Shown piece after piece: positions 35,202-45,028 of a DNA stretch of 64,000 nt. Each line of letters starts with the position of its first letter. Positions within the stretch are counted from its first letter, which is position 1. Origin of the DNA: Echinicola salinicaeni (GTDB taxonomy: Bacteria > Bacteroidota > Bacteroidia > Cytophagales > Cyclobacteriaceae); the NCBI RefSeq assembly GCF_014280965.1, contig NZ_JACODZ010000001.1:558001-622000 (forward strand), in the 5' to 3' direction. The notes under the pieces are model-generated. The model saw only the letters and a list, made by a program, of their open reading frames with translations, had not been told where the DNA came from and made no database searches. Position numbers and translations under genes: made by a program.

Positions 35202-37312
35202 ATATAAAAAAATCCATACTTCTGAGAGTAAGACTTGCCTTTTTGGCAATGGTACTCTTTGCAGGGGCTATTCTTTATAGGATAGCCCATGTTCAGTTTG
35301 TGGATGGAGATAAATGGCGCCAAAAGGCTGAAGATATTAATCTTCAGTATAGAAAGGTCAGTGCCACACGTGGCAATATATACAGTGCGGATGGTAGTCT
35401 TTTGGCGACGAGCCTTCCATTTTATAGGGTGGCCATGGATCCAGGTATCGCCAGTGAAAAAGACTTCAGGGCAGGTATTGATTCCTTAGCGATGAACTTG
35501 TCCAATTTCTATAAGGACAAATCCGCCAATGCCTATAAGCGCATTATTAATGATGCACGGATAGATGGTAGAAGGTATTTGGTGCTTAACAGAAGACAAA
35601 TTGGATATCAAGCCAAACAAAATATGTCTACTTGGCCTATTTTCCGCAAAGGAAGAATGGGTGGTGGTGTATTATTTGAAAAAGTAGAAAAAAGGTATAG
35701 GCCATTTAAAAATTTAGCCGGAAGGACTGTGGGGTTTTTGAATGAAGACCGGTATGGTGCTGGATTGGAATATAGCTTTAATGGTTATTTGGAAGGGAAA
35801 AATGGGGAGGCTTTGTTTCAAAAGATTGCTGGTGGAACTTGGAAACCTGTCCATGATGCTGAAGATATTCGTCCGGAGGATGGTTATGATATTGTGACAA
35901 CAATAGATATAAATATTCAGGATGTCGCTGAATCGGCTTTGCTGAGACAGTTGATGAACAAAGATGCTGAATATGGAAGTGTGCTAGTGATGGAAGTGAA
36001 GACAGGACATATCAAGGCCATTGCAAATTTGGAAAAGAATGAAAGTGGAAGCGGATATGGGGAGTACTATAATTATGCGGTGGGCGAGCAAGGTTTGACT
36101 GAACCAGGGTCCACTTTTAAGTTGTTGTCCATGTTGGCGCTTTTGGAAGAAGGTAAAGTAAACCTTAAAGACACAGTAGATACAGGTAACGGTTCCTATA
36201 AATTCTATAACCAAACCATGAGGGATGCCAAATACGGAGGTTATGGAAAGTTGACCGTAAGGGAGGCTTTTGAAAAATCTTCCAATGTGGGTATTTCCAA
36301 ATTGGTAGATGAGCATTTTGGTGTAAAGCCAGAGAAATTTCTTTCCTATTTGGAACAAGTGGGAATGGACAAGCCGCTGGGTTTCCAAATTAAAGGGGAG
36401 GGCGTGCCGTATTTTAAGGATCCAAAAGATAAAAAGAATTGGTATGGAACTACTCTTCCGTGGATGTCCATTGGTTATGAGCTAAAAGTTTCTCCACTAC
36501 ATACATTGACATTATATAATGCGGTAGCAAATGGCGGTAAGGTAGTTAAGCCTATGGTGGTGCAGAGGATCCAAAAAGGCAATCATATTGAGGAAGAATT
36601 TGACACGGAGGTATTGAGGAGAAGCATTGCTTCATCGTCTACCATCAAACAGCTCCAGTCCTTGTTGGAAGGAGTAGTAGAAAAAGGTACAGCCAGAAAT
36701 ATCAGTAATAGCGAATATAAAATTGCAGGAAAGACAGGGACTGCACAGAAATTAGTAAATGGAAGATATACTAGGAGATATTATACTTCCTTTGCTGGGT
36801 ATTTCCCGGCTGATGATCCTAAGTACAGTATGATCATTGTCATTGACAGTCCAAAAGGATTTAATGCTTATGGCGGGGATGTTTCAGCCCCTGTATTCAA
36901 AGAGATTGCTGATAAAATATATGCCCAAGATCTAAAGTTGAACAAGGAGGAAGAAAAAAGTGCCCCTGCTGCCCCGCAATTATCACAGGTGGTTTTTCCT
37001 TATATACAAGCTGGAATGGCAGATGAACTCCAGATGATCTGTAATAAGTTTGGGCTTTCCAATCATTATGACGGGGCAGACAGGTGGGTGAAATCTTCTG
37101 TTGTAAACAGGTCCATTAATTGGAAATCCAATAAAGTAGAAGCGCCAATGGTGCCAGATGTTTCAGGAATGACACTTAAGGATGCTTTGTATGTATTGGA
37201 GAATAAAGGATTACGTGTGGATTATATTGGAAGAGGAAGGGTGAAAAAACAGTCGGTTCCAGCAGGTTCCAATATTTCAAAAGGTGGATCAATAAGAATA
37301 GTACTAGGTTAA
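35198..37312 (+). CDS. ftsI: Septal penicillin-binding protein (FtsI/PBP3) with PASTA domain
   Basis: A 704-residue class B transpeptidase that crosslinks septal peptidoglycan. One N-terminal membrane helix (about 11-32) is followed by the PBP dimerisation region (about 50-220) and the transpeptidase domain. The catalytic Ser305 is in STFK, the SxN motif is SSN at 361-363, and KTGT starts at Lys512. A single PASTA domain closes the protein (about 647-704, MVPDVSGMTLKDAL). The PASTA domain is absent from E. coli FtsI but common in Bacteroidota. The start overlaps the ftsL-like gene and the stop abuts murE. Confidence 0.95.
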   Translation: MNIKKSILLRVRLAFLAMVLFAGAILYRIAHVQFVDGDKWRQKAEDINLQYRKVSATRGNIYSADGSLLATSLPFYRVAMDPGIASEKDFRAGIDSLAMNLSNFYKDKSANAYKRIINDARIDGRRYLVLNRRQIGYQAKQNMSTWPIFRKGRMGGGVLFEKVEKRYRPFKNLAGRTVGFLNEDRYGAGLEYSFNGYLEGKNGEALFQKIAGGTWKPVHDAEDIRPEDGYDIVTTIDINIQDVAESALLRQLMNKDAEYGSVLVMEVKTGHIKAIANLEKNESGSGYGEYYNYAVGEQGLTEPGSTFKLLSMLALLEEGKVNLKDTVDTGNGSYKFYNQTMRDAKYGGYGKLTVREAFEKSSNVGISKLVDEHFGVKPEKFLSYLEQVGMDKPLGFQIKGEGVPYFKDPKDKKNWYGTTLPWMSIGYELKVSPLHTLTLYNAVANGGKVVKPMVVQRIQKGNHIEEEFDTEVLRRSIASSSTIKQLQSLLEGVVEKGTARNISNSEYKIAGKTGTAQKLVNGRYTRRYYTSFAGYFPADDPKYSMIIVIDSPKGFNAYGGDVSAPVFKEIADKIYAQDLKLNKEEEKSAPAAPQLSQVVFPYIQAGMADELQMICNKFGLSNHYDGADRWVKSSVVNRSINWKSNKVEAPMVPDVSGMTLKDALYVLENKGLRVDYIGRGRVKKQSVPAGSNISKGGSIRIVLG

Positions 37313-38778
37313 TGATGACGCTAAAGGACATATTGTATAAAGTTTCGCTGACCTCTACTACCGGTGATATGGAAGTAGCAGTGAAGGATATTGTCTTTGA
37401 CAGCCGTAAAGTGAGCGAAGGCGTTGTGTTTGTAGCAGTGGCAGGGACTCAAGTTGATGGACATGATTTCATAGATCAGGCCATAGCCAAAGGGGCGAAA
37501 AGTATCGTCTGTGAGAAGATGCCGGAAAAATTACAGGCCGATACAACTTATGTAAAAGTTGTCCATGCTGCCAATGCCTTAGGAGTGATGGCTTCCAATT
37601 TTTATGACAATCCCTCCAGTAAATTGAAAGTTCTTGCAGTAACCGGAACCAATGGTAAGACTACCTGTGTCACCTTACTTCATCGTCTATTTATTGAGTT
37701 AGGCTACTTGACTGGTATGCTTAGCACGGTGGAAAATAAGATCAATGAAAAGATCATTCCAGCGACACATACTACTCCAGATAGTGTGGCGATCAATAAG
37801 TTGATGGCTGATATGGTTGAGGCTGGATGTACTCACTGTTTTATGGAAGCAAGTTCTCATGCCATTGTTCAAGAAAGAATGGCCGGACTACACATCAGTG
37901 GGGCAGTGTTTACCAATATTTCCCATGATCATTTGGATTATCATGGAAGCTTTGATGAGTATATCAAAGCAAAGAAAAAGTTATTTGATGATTTGCCAAG
38001 GGGTGCATTTGCCTTGGTCAATGCCGACGATAAAAGGGGGATGGTAATGCTTCAGAATACCAAAGCCAGCAAACATACTTATGGTTTGAAGTATCCTACG
38101 GATTTCAAAGCAAAGGTGCTAAGTAATACCCTTCAAGGGTTGGAGTTGGATATTAATGGTAAGCAGGCTTGGTTCCGACTGATAGGAGAATTCAATGCTT
38201 ATAATCTTTGCAGTGTTTTGGGGTCTGCGATATTATTAGGAGAGGAAGAGGAAGAAGTTTTAACCCAGCTCTCTAAAATCAAAGGGGCCCATGGAAGATT
38301 TGACCAAATAGAAATAGCAGGCATAACAGCAATTGTGGATTATGCCCATACGCCAGATGCATTGGAGAATGTGCTGAAAACCATACAGGGTGTGAGAACT
38401 GGAGGGGAAAACGTGATCACTGTAGTGGGATGCGGCGGTAACCGGGATAGGGCCAAAAGGCCTCTGATGGCAAAAATAGCTACAGAATTTAGTGAGAAAG
38501 TGGTGTTGACTTCTGATAATCCCAGGGATGAGGAACCCATGGATATTATCAGAGAAATGGAAAAAGGAGTGAACCCAGTGGCCTTTAAAAAAACAGTGGT
38601 AATCGCTGACAGGAGAGAGGCCATCAAAACTGCCTGTGTAATGGCTGTAAAAGGGGATATTATCCTTGTTGCAGGAAAGGGGCATGAGACCTATCAGGAA
38701 ATCAAAGGTGTAAAATATCCTTTTGATGATTTCCAGACCATAACAGAATTGATGCAATTAATACATACAACAAAATAG
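37312..38778 (+). CDS. murE: UDP-N-acetylmuramoyl-tripeptide synthetase MurE
   Basis: A 488-residue Mur ligase that adds the third stem amino acid to UDP-MurNAc-dipeptide using ATP. The P-loop is TGTNGKTTC near residue 111. HTTPDS and ASSHA follow, and the C-terminal domain contains TSDNPRDEEP. The DNPR signature indicates meso-diaminopimelate as substrate rather than lysine. The length is normal. The start shares one base with the ftsI stop. Confidence 0.97.
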   Translation: MMTLKDILYKVSLTSTTGDMEVAVKDIVFDSRKVSEGVVFVAVAGTQVDGHDFIDQAIAKGAKSIVCEKMPEKLQADTTYVKVVHAANALGVMASNFYDNPSSKLKVLAVTGTNGKTTCVTLLHRLFIELGYLTGMLSTVENKINEKIIPATHTTPDSVAINKLMADMVEAGCTHCFMEASSHAIVQERMAGLHISGAVFTNISHDHLDYHGSFDEYIKAKKKLFDDLPRGAFALVNADDKRGMVMLQNTKASKHTYGLKYPTDFKAKVLSNTLQGLELDINGKQAWFRLIGEFNAYNLCSVLGSAILLGEEEEEVLTQLSKIKGAHGRFDQIEIAGITAIVDYAHTPDALENVLKTIQGVRTGGENVITVVGCGGNRDRAKRPLMAKIATEFSEKVVLTSDNPRDEEPMDIIREMEKGVNPVAFKKTVVIADRREAIKTACVMAVKGDIILVAGKGHETYQEIKGVKYPFDDFQTITELMQLIHTTK

Positions 38779-38782
38779 ATAA

Positions 38783-39994
38783 ATGCTTTACCATCTTTTC
38801 GAATATATCGACAGTAATTTTGATTTTCCTGGTTCGGGTTTGTTCAGGTACATTTCCTTCCGAGCGGGATTGTCTGCTATGCTGTCTTTGATAATTACGA
38901 TCACTTTTGGTAAAAGTATTATCAATTGGATTAGAAAACAACAGATTGGAGAAACGGTAAGGGATCTTGGCTTGGCCGGACAATCAGAGAAAAAGGGTAC
39001 TCCAACCATGGGGGGACTGATGATGATTGCTGCCATTATTATCCCTACACTTTTGTTCGCTGATGTATACAATATTTACATCATCCTTCTGCTGGTCACA
39101 GTTGTCTGGCTAGGCGGAATAGGCTTTTTGGATGACTATATAAAAGTCTTCAGGAAGAACAAAGAAGGGCTTGCCGGTAAATTCAAAATTATTGGTCAAG
39201 TGGGAATGGGGATTATCGTTGCGATTACTCTTTTCTACCATGAAGATGTGGTGGTAAGGGAGTTCCAAACCCCTGTTTCCATCGAAGAAGGCGTGGTAGA
39301 AACTCCCGCATATAAGGATGTGAAGGTGATGAAAACCACCATTCCATTTATGAAAAACAATGAGCTCAATTATGAGAATTTCTTTGGGTTTATTGGGGAT
39401 GGAGTTACACCTGTTTTATACACCCTATTAGTGATATTTATTGTTACCGCGGTATCAAATGGGGCCAATATAACAGATGGGATAGATGGCCTGGCGGCAG
39501 GGACATCAGCGATTATCGGCTTGGCCATAGCGATTTTTGCTTACCTCAGTGGTAATGCGATTTTCTCCCAGTACCTCAATATCATGTTTATCCCCAATTC
39601 TGGTGAGTTGGTGATTTTCTGTGCAGCATTTTTGGGGGCTTGTGTAGGCTTCCTATGGTACAATTCTTATCCCGCTCAGGTGTTTATGGGTGATACGGGT
39701 AGTTTGATGTTGGGCGGAGTAATTGCTGTTCTTTGCCTAGTATTGAGAAAAGAGCTTTTGATCCCTGTTTTATGTGGGATTTTTGTAATAGAAAACTTGT
39801 CGGTAATTATTCAAGTGGCCTATTTCAAATATACGAAGAGGAAATACGGTGAAGGCAGAAGGGTCTTTAGAATGTCTCCATTGCACCACCATTATCAAAA
39901 AGGAGGGATTCCTGAGTCCAAGATCGTTACCCGTTTTTGGATTGTAGGGATATTGTTGGCGATTATCACATTGGCAACTTTAAAATTAAGATAA
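38783..39994 (+). CDS. mraY: Phospho-N-acetylmuramoyl-pentapeptide-transferase MraY
   Basis: A 403-residue polytopic inner-membrane enzyme that transfers phospho-MurNAc-pentapeptide to undecaprenyl phosphate, forming lipid I. Family motifs are [10 protein letters not shown] near residue 73, [10 protein letters not shown] near 113, [12 protein letters not shown] near 230, and the HHHYQKGG segment near 370. It is about 40 residues longer than E. coli MraY because of an insertion at about 157-197, seen as [14 protein letters not shown] through NNELNYENF, which lies in a loop between helices. It has 4 bp to murE and 3 bp to murD. Confidence 0.97.
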   Translation: MLYHLFEYIDSNFDFPGSGLFRYISFRAGLSAMLSLIITITFGKSIINWIRKQQIGETVRDLGLAGQSEKKGTPTMGGLMMIAAIIIPTLLFADVYNIYIILLLVTVVWLGGIGFLDDYIKVFRKNKEGLAGKFKIIGQVGMGIIVAITLFYHEDVVVREFQTPVSIEEGVVETPAYKDVKVMKTTIPFMKNNELNYENFFGFIGDGVTPVLYTLLVIFIVTAVSNGANITDGIDGLAAGTSAIIGLAIAIFAYLSGNAIFSQYLNIMFIPNSGELVIFCAAFLGACVGFLWYNSYPAQVFMGDTGSLMLGGVIAVLCLVLRKELLIPVLCGIFVIENLSVIIQVAYFKYTKRKYGEGRRVFRMSPLHHHYQKGGIPESKIVTRFWIVGILLAIITLATLKLR

Positions 39995-39997
39995 GTA

Positions 39998-41338
39998 ATG
40001 AAGAAAATAGCCATACTGGGTGCTGGTGAAAGTGGGCTTGGTGCAGCATTGCTGGCCAAGAAGAACGGCTATGATGTATTTGTCTCAGACGGAGGCAAAA
40101 TAAATACTGAAAGAAAGAAATTATTGGCGGAGGCAGGTATTGCTTTTGAAGAGGAGCAAAATAGTGTGCAGCGTATTTTGGATCAGGGAGAAATCATTAA
40201 GAGTCCTGGAATCCCTTATAGCAATGCCATTATAAAGGAAGCCTTGGAAAAAGGAATTCCAGTGATTGATGAATTGGAGTTTGCTTATGGTTTTACTAAG
40301 GGAAAGGTGATTGCTATTACTGGAACCAATGGGAAAACCACCACCACGCTTTTGACCTACCACCTGATGAAAAAAGGTGGACTTGATGTTGGAATTGGGG
40401 GCAATGTAGGGAGAAGCTGGGCTGCCCAATTAGTGGAAGAAGATCATGATTGGTGGGTGCTGGAGGTGAGTAGTTTCCAAATTGATGGATTCAAAACACT
40501 TAAACCTCGGATTGCGGTACTGACCAATATCACGCCTGACCATTTAGATCGGTATGATTATAAGCTGGAAAATTATATTCATTCCAAACTGAATCTTTTG
40601 AAGCAGATGGATGATGAAGATGACTTCATTTATTTCAGTGAAGACAGTAATATATGGAAAGGCTTATCGGATTTGATCGTGAAGCCTAGCGTGCATGAAG
40701 TGTCATTGGAAAAGATCGTGAAGGAGGGAAGTTTCTTCAATGGTACTGAGGTGAAGATCAATCATGATGAACATATGGTTTCATTCCCAGAAAGTGAAAT
40801 GTCACTTAGGGGGACGCATAATATGTTGAATGTGATGTGTGCGGCCAATGCAGCATTATTGGCAGGAGCAAAGGAAGCAGCTATCAGGGAAGGCCTGGCT
40901 GATTTCAAGAATGCCCCTCACAGGATGGAGCAGGTGGCTGTGATAGATGGAGTGGTATTCGTGAATGATAGCAAGGGGACCAATGTGGATGCTACCATTT
41001 ATGCCTTGGCAGCTTTCAAGGAGCCATTGATTTGGATTGCAGGAGGAGTGGACAAGGGCAATGAGTATGAAACGACAATGTCTGAAGTGAAAGGACATGT
41101 GAAGATCTTGATCTGTTTGGGAAAAGATAATGAAAAGCTGAAAAAGGCTTTTACAGGAGTGATTCCAGAGATTCTGGAAACTCAGGATATCACAGAAGCG
41201 GTGAGATGGGGATATGAGAAGGGAAAGTCCGGGGATGTGGTTTTGTTGTCACCGGCCTGTGCAAGTTTTGACTTGTTCAAAAACTATGAAGATCGAGGTG
41301 ATCAATTTAGAGAAGCAGTAAAAAAGTTGAAGCAATAA
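39998..41338 (+). CDS. murD: UDP-N-acetylmuramoyl-L-alanine--D-glutamate ligase MurD
   Basis: A 446-residue Mur ligase that adds D-glutamate to UDP-MurNAc-L-Ala. An N-terminal Rossmann-like segment KIAILGAGESGLGAA precedes the P-loop TGTNGKTTTT near residue 109, ITPDHLDRY near 183, NDSKGTNVDAT near 322, and the C-terminal LLSPACASFDLFKNYEDRG signature. The length is normal. It is packed between mraY and ftsW with gaps of 3 and 4 bp. Confidence 0.97.
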   Translation: MKKIAILGAGESGLGAALLAKKNGYDVFVSDGGKINTERKKLLAEAGIAFEEEQNSVQRILDQGEIIKSPGIPYSNAIIKEALEKGIPVIDELEFAYGFTKGKVIAITGTNGKTTTTLLTYHLMKKGGLDVGIGGNVGRSWAAQLVEEDHDWWVLEVSSFQIDGFKTLKPRIAVLTNITPDHLDRYDYKLENYIHSKLNLLKQMDDEDDFIYFSEDSNIWKGLSDLIVKPSVHEVSLEKIVKEGSFFNGTEVKINHDEHMVSFPESEMSLRGTHNMLNVMCAANAALLAGAKEAAIREGLADFKNAPHRMEQVAVIDGVVFVNDSKGTNVDATIYALAAFKEPLIWIAGGVDKGNEYETTMSEVKGHVKILICLGKDNEKLKKAFTGVIPEILETQDITEAVRWGYEKGKSGDVVLLSPACASFDLFKNYEDRGDQFREAVKKLKQ

Positions 41339-41342
41339 AAGT

Positions 41343-42512
41343 ATGGTAGCGGTCAAAACTTGGATCGACAAGAACTTAAAGGGTGATCCCATTATTTGGG
41401 GGATTGTGATGGTGCTTTCCATCGTCAGTATCCTGGTGGTTTATTCTGCTACTGGGACTTTGGCTTATCGTAGAATGGGCGGTAATACGGAGGCTTATTT
41501 GATCAAGCATTCCTTTTTGGTGCTTTTGAGTTTGGTGGTGATGTGGGGAGCGCACAAGTTGCCTTATAAGTACTATTCAAAGTTGAGTTTGATGGCATTG
41601 TGGGTGTCAGTACCTCTTTTGGCTATAACCTATTTATTTGGATCCAATGTGAATGATGCCAACAGATGGTTGACCATTCCCTTGATCAATCAAGCATTCC
41701 AGCCCTCTGATTTGGCTAAATTGGCCTTGATAGCAGCGGTGGCAGGGATGTTGGCCAAGCGTCAAAAGAATATTCAGGACTTCAAGCGAACATTTATTCC
41801 TGTGATGATCTGGATAGGAATGATCTGCATGCTGATTGGATTGGCGAATATGTCCACGGCAGTGATGTTGCTTTGTACCTGTTTGCTTCTGATGTTTATC
41901 GGTAGGGTTCCGGTGAAGTTCCTGATAGCGGTTTGCCTTATTGGCTTCCTTGCGTTGACCTCTGCCATTTTCTTGGGACAGCGCGGAGGAACTTTCTTTT
42001 CAAGGATAGAAAACTTTATGTCTGAAGAGGAAATTCCTTATCAGGCACAGCAGTCATATATGGCCATTGCCACTGGTGGTATTGCCGGCAAGGGTCCAGG
42101 GAATAGTGAGCAGAGAAACTCTTTGCCACACCCATACTCTGATTTTATCTACGCCATTATCATTGAAGAATATGGCATGATCGGGGGCGGGGTAGTCTTG
42201 TTCCTATACCTGGCATTGCTCTACAGGGGGATGCGGGTCGTAGCTGTTTCGAATCGGCCATTTGGGGGCTTGCTTTCTGCAGGTCTGAGTTTTGCCCTGG
42301 TGATACAGGCCATGGTAAATATGGCAGTTGCAGTAGGCTTGGGGCCTATTACCGGTCAGCCATTGCCATTGCTCAGTATGGGGGGGACCTCTTTATTGTT
42401 CACAGGGATATCCCTGGGAATTATTTTAAGTGTTAGCCGTGGAGATCAGGAAGATGGTTTTGCCGGTGATGCCAATACAATTAGAAAAAACGCCATGCAA
42501 ATGGCACAATAA
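41343..42512 (+). CDS. ftsW: Septal peptidoglycan glycosyltransferase FtsW (SEDS family)
   Basis: A 389-residue SEDS membrane protein with about ten helices that polymerises lipid II at the septum together with FtsI. Visible motifs are VVYSATGTLAYR in the first helix region, the FQPSDLAKLALI segment, KGPGNSEQRNSLPHPYSDFIYAIIIEEYG, and PLPLLSMGGTSLLF near the C-terminus. Position between murD and murG is the canonical one. Confidence 0.96.
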   Translation: MVAVKTWIDKNLKGDPIIWGIVMVLSIVSILVVYSATGTLAYRRMGGNTEAYLIKHSFLVLLSLVVMWGAHKLPYKYYSKLSLMALWVSVPLLAITYLFGSNVNDANRWLTIPLINQAFQPSDLAKLALIAAVAGMLAKRQKNIQDFKRTFIPVMIWIGMICMLIGLANMSTAVMLLCTCLLLMFIGRVPVKFLIAVCLIGFLALTSAIFLGQRGGTFFSRIENFMSEEEIPYQAQQSYMAIATGGIAGKGPGNSEQRNSLPHPYSDFIYAIIIEEYGMIGGGVVLFLYLALLYRGMRVVAVSNRPFGGLLSAGLSFALVIQAMVNMAVAVGLGPITGQPLPLLSMGGTSLLFTGISLGIILSVSRGDQEDGFAGDANTIRKNAMQMAQ

Positions 42513-42551
42513 ATATAATAGTCTATCAAAGAGAAGGAAATATATCGCATA

Positions 42552-43634
42552 ATGATCAGTGGTGGTGGAACGGGTGGACACATCTATCCTGCCATAGCTA
42601 TCGCCAATGCCTGGAATGAAAAACATCCAGACAGCGAAATCCTATTTGTTGGGGCAGAAGGGAAAATGGAAATGCAGAAGGTTCCAGAAGCGGGATATCC
42701 AATTGAAGGTTTGCCAGTGGCAGGGCTTCAAAGGAGATTGACCCTTGAGAACTTGAGCTTTCCCTTTAAGCTTTGGGACAGCATCAATAAAGCAAAGAAG
42801 CTGATCAAGCATTTCCGGCCTCATGCCGTGGTAGGTGTAGGCGGATATGCGAGTGGTCCTTTATTGTATGTAGCCCAAAGAAAAGGTATTCCTACTTTGA
42901 TACAGGAACAAAACTCTTACGCTGGACTGACGAATAAGTTGCTGGCCAAAAAGGCAATGGCCTTTTGCGTGGCCTATGATGAGATGGATAAGTTCTTTCC
43001 TTCAGATAAGATCCATTTTACTGGAAATCCAGTAAGGAAGGATATCCTTCATCTGGCAGATAAGAAGGTAAAGGCACTTGAGCATTTTGGCCTTGACCCT
43101 GCAAAACCAGTGGTTTTGGTATTGGGAGGAAGCTTGGGGGCAAGGACCATTAATAATGCGGTGGTGACATCCATGAAGCATTTTGAAAAGAAAGGATATC
43201 AGCTGCTTTGGCAGACAGGTAGATTTTATATTAAAGAAATGCAGGGGAAGCTAAAGGGTGCTGGACTGAAAAGCATTCATGCTTTGGAATTTATCAGGGA
43301 AATGGACTTGGCTTATGCTGCGGCTGATATGGTGATATCCAGGGCAGGAGCGCTGTCTGTATCAGAGTTGAGCCTAGTGGGCAAACCAGTGATCTTCATT
43401 CCTTCTCCTAATGTGGCTGAGGATCACCAGACAAAAAATGCCCTCGCCTATGTGAGGCAGGAGGCCGCCTTGATGCTTGGAGATGATGAAGCAGTTTCTG
43501 GCCTTGCAGGTAAGGTGGATGAACTGATGAACGATAAATCCTTGCAAGAAAAGCTAGGAAAAAACATAAAGAAAATGGGCAAGCCTGAGGCTGCCCTTGA
43601 AATAGTAAAAGAATTGGAAGCATTGATCAAATGA
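42552..43634 (+). CDS. murG: UDP-GlcNAc:lipid I N-acetylglucosaminyltransferase MurG
   Basis: A 360-residue GT-B glycosyltransferase that turns lipid I into lipid II on the inner face of the membrane. The N-terminal MISGGGTGGHIYPAIA is the GGTGGH diphosphate loop. VVGVGGYASGPLL, QEQNSYAGLTNK, LVLGGSLGARTIN and ISRAGALSVSEL follow. The first ATG lies within the first beta strand. An in-frame upstream reading (EIYRI just before this Met, from a TAG at 42519) looks like the missing strand but offers no ATG/GTG/TTG, so initiation may use a rare codon such as ATA or ATC. The stop overlaps murC. Confidence 0.95.
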   Translation: MISGGGTGGHIYPAIAIANAWNEKHPDSEILFVGAEGKMEMQKVPEAGYPIEGLPVAGLQRRLTLENLSFPFKLWDSINKAKKLIKHFRPHAVVGVGGYASGPLLYVAQRKGIPTLIQEQNSYAGLTNKLLAKKAMAFCVAYDEMDKFFPSDKIHFTGNPVRKDILHLADKKVKALEHFGLDPAKPVVLVLGGSLGARTINNAVVTSMKHFEKKGYQLLWQTGRFYIKEMQGKLKGAGLKSIHALEFIREMDLAYAAADMVISRAGALSVSELSLVGKPVIFIPSPNVAEDHQTKNALAYVRQEAALMLGDDEAVSGLAGKVDELMNDKSLQEKLGKNIKKMGKPEAALEIVKELEALIK

Positions 43635-45028
43635 AGTTGGACAAACTACATAGCGTGTATTTCTTAGGGATCGGAGGCATTGGCATGAGTGCCATAGCAA
43701 GGTGGTTTAAACATGTGGGCATACCTGTGTTTGGCTATGACCGCACACCTTCACCATTGACCAAGAAATTAGAGGAAGAGGGAATGGTAATCACCTATGA
43801 GGATAGTTTGGAAACCATTCCTGCACGGATTAAGTCTGACAAGGAAAATGTATTGATCGTGTGGACACCGGCCATTCCAAAAGATAATGTGCAGTTGCAG
43901 TTCTTCCAGAATGGTGGCTATGATCTGAAAAAACGCTCAGAGGTTTTGGGAATGATTACCCATGCTATGTATACCGTTGGGGTGGCAGGAACCCATGGCA
44001 AGACGACTACTTCTTCTATGGTCGCTCATATGCTAAAGAGTGCGGGGAAAAATATTGCGGCCTTTTTGGGAGGCTTGACCCAGAATTATGAGAGTAACCT
44101 TATTCTACATGATGAGGAAACCAATGAGCAAGCTACAGTGGTAGTTGAAGCGGATGAGTTTGATCGTTCCTTTCTAAGGCTTCATCCCAATGTGGCTGTA
44201 GTGACTAGTGTGGATGCTGATCATTTGGATATTTATGGTGATGCTCAGGAGCTTACAAGGAACTTTGAAAAGTACATCAGTTTGCTTCCTGAAGATGGCT
44301 TATTAATTATTCAAAAAAATGCCCTGAAAAAACTAAATAGGAATGGTTTTGGCGGAATGACTGTGCTTGAGTATGGTCTTGAGGAAGGGGAAATAAGAGC
44401 TGAAAATATTAAGGCAGGTATTGCTTCTTTTGAATTCGACTATGTCTCTGAAGAGAAGATTATCAAAGGCTTGGTTTTGAAGGTGCCAGGTTTCCATAAT
44501 GTGGAAAATGCCCTTTCAGCAGTGACTATCGCCTTACATTTTGGCGTTGGGGAAAAAGATATCCGCGAAGGACTGGAGAGTTTCAGAGGAGTGAAGCGAC
44601 GTTTTGAAATTAAGCGCCAGGATGAAAAAGGAGTTTATATAGATGACTATGCGCATCATCCCGAAGAGATCAAAGCCTTCTTGGGGTCAGTAAAAGCCAT
44701 GTATCCAGATAAAAAGTTGACAGCCATATTCCAACCACACTTATTTACAAGGACCAGGGATTTCGCTGATGGTTTTTCTGAAGCCCTATCTATAGCTGAT
44801 GAAGTGGTATTGTTGGATATATATCCAGCGAGAGAACTCCCAATAGAGGGCGTGAATGCTGCCATGTTAATGGATAAGATAAATGCTGCTGAAAAGTCCC
44901 TTCAAAGCAAAGAAGACTTGATGGACTTTTTGGATAAGAAGCGGCCAGAGGTCCTCGTGACTTTGGGAGCAGGAGATATTGACAGACTTGTGGATCCAAT
45001 CAATAATTTGATAGCAACATGGGATTGA
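43631..45028 (+). CDS. murC: UDP-N-acetylmuramate--L-alanine ligase MurC
   Basis: A 465-residue Mur ligase that adds L-alanine to UDP-MurNAc. VYFLGIGGIGMSAIA is the N-terminal nucleotide loop, VAGTHGKTTTSSM the P-loop near residue 118, VEADEFDRSFLRL near 172, and VDADHLDIYG near 195. YIDDYAHHPEEI and the C-terminal LVTLGAGDID complete the family set. The start shares ATGA with murG and the stop overlaps ftsQ by 10 bp. No ddl gene sits after it. Confidence 0.97.
   Translation: MKLDKLHSVYFLGIGGIGMSAIARWFKHVGIPVFGYDRTPSPLTKKLEEEGMVITYEDSLETIPARIKSDKENVLIVWTPAIPKDNVQLQFFQNGGYDLKKRSEVLGMITHAMYTVGVAGTHGKTTTSSMVAHMLKSAGKNIAAFLGGLTQNYESNLILHDEETNEQATVVVEADEFDRSFLRLHPNVAVVTSVDADHLDIYGDAQELTRNFEKYISLLPEDGLLIIQKNALKKLNRNGFGGMTVLEYGLEEGEIRAENIKAGIASFEFDYVSEEKIIKGLVLKVPGFHNVENALSAVTIALHFGVGEKDIREGLESFRGVKRRFEIKRQDEKGVYIDDYAHHPEEIKAFLGSVKAMYPDKKLTAIFQPHLFTRTRDFADGFSEALSIADEVVLLDIYPARELPIEGVNAAMLMDKINAAEKSLQSKEDLMDFLDKKRPEVLVTLGAGDIDRLVDPINNLIATWD

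Noticed and set aside
38260-38757. 165-codon minus-strand frame inside murE
   Set aside because: Cys/His/Phe-rich antisense product with no recognisable family, covered by the well-supported murE.
42513-42551. Frameshift or truncation at the start of murG
   Set aside because: The frame continues upstream without a break to a TAG; only the start codon is in doubt, so no mutation needs to be assumed.
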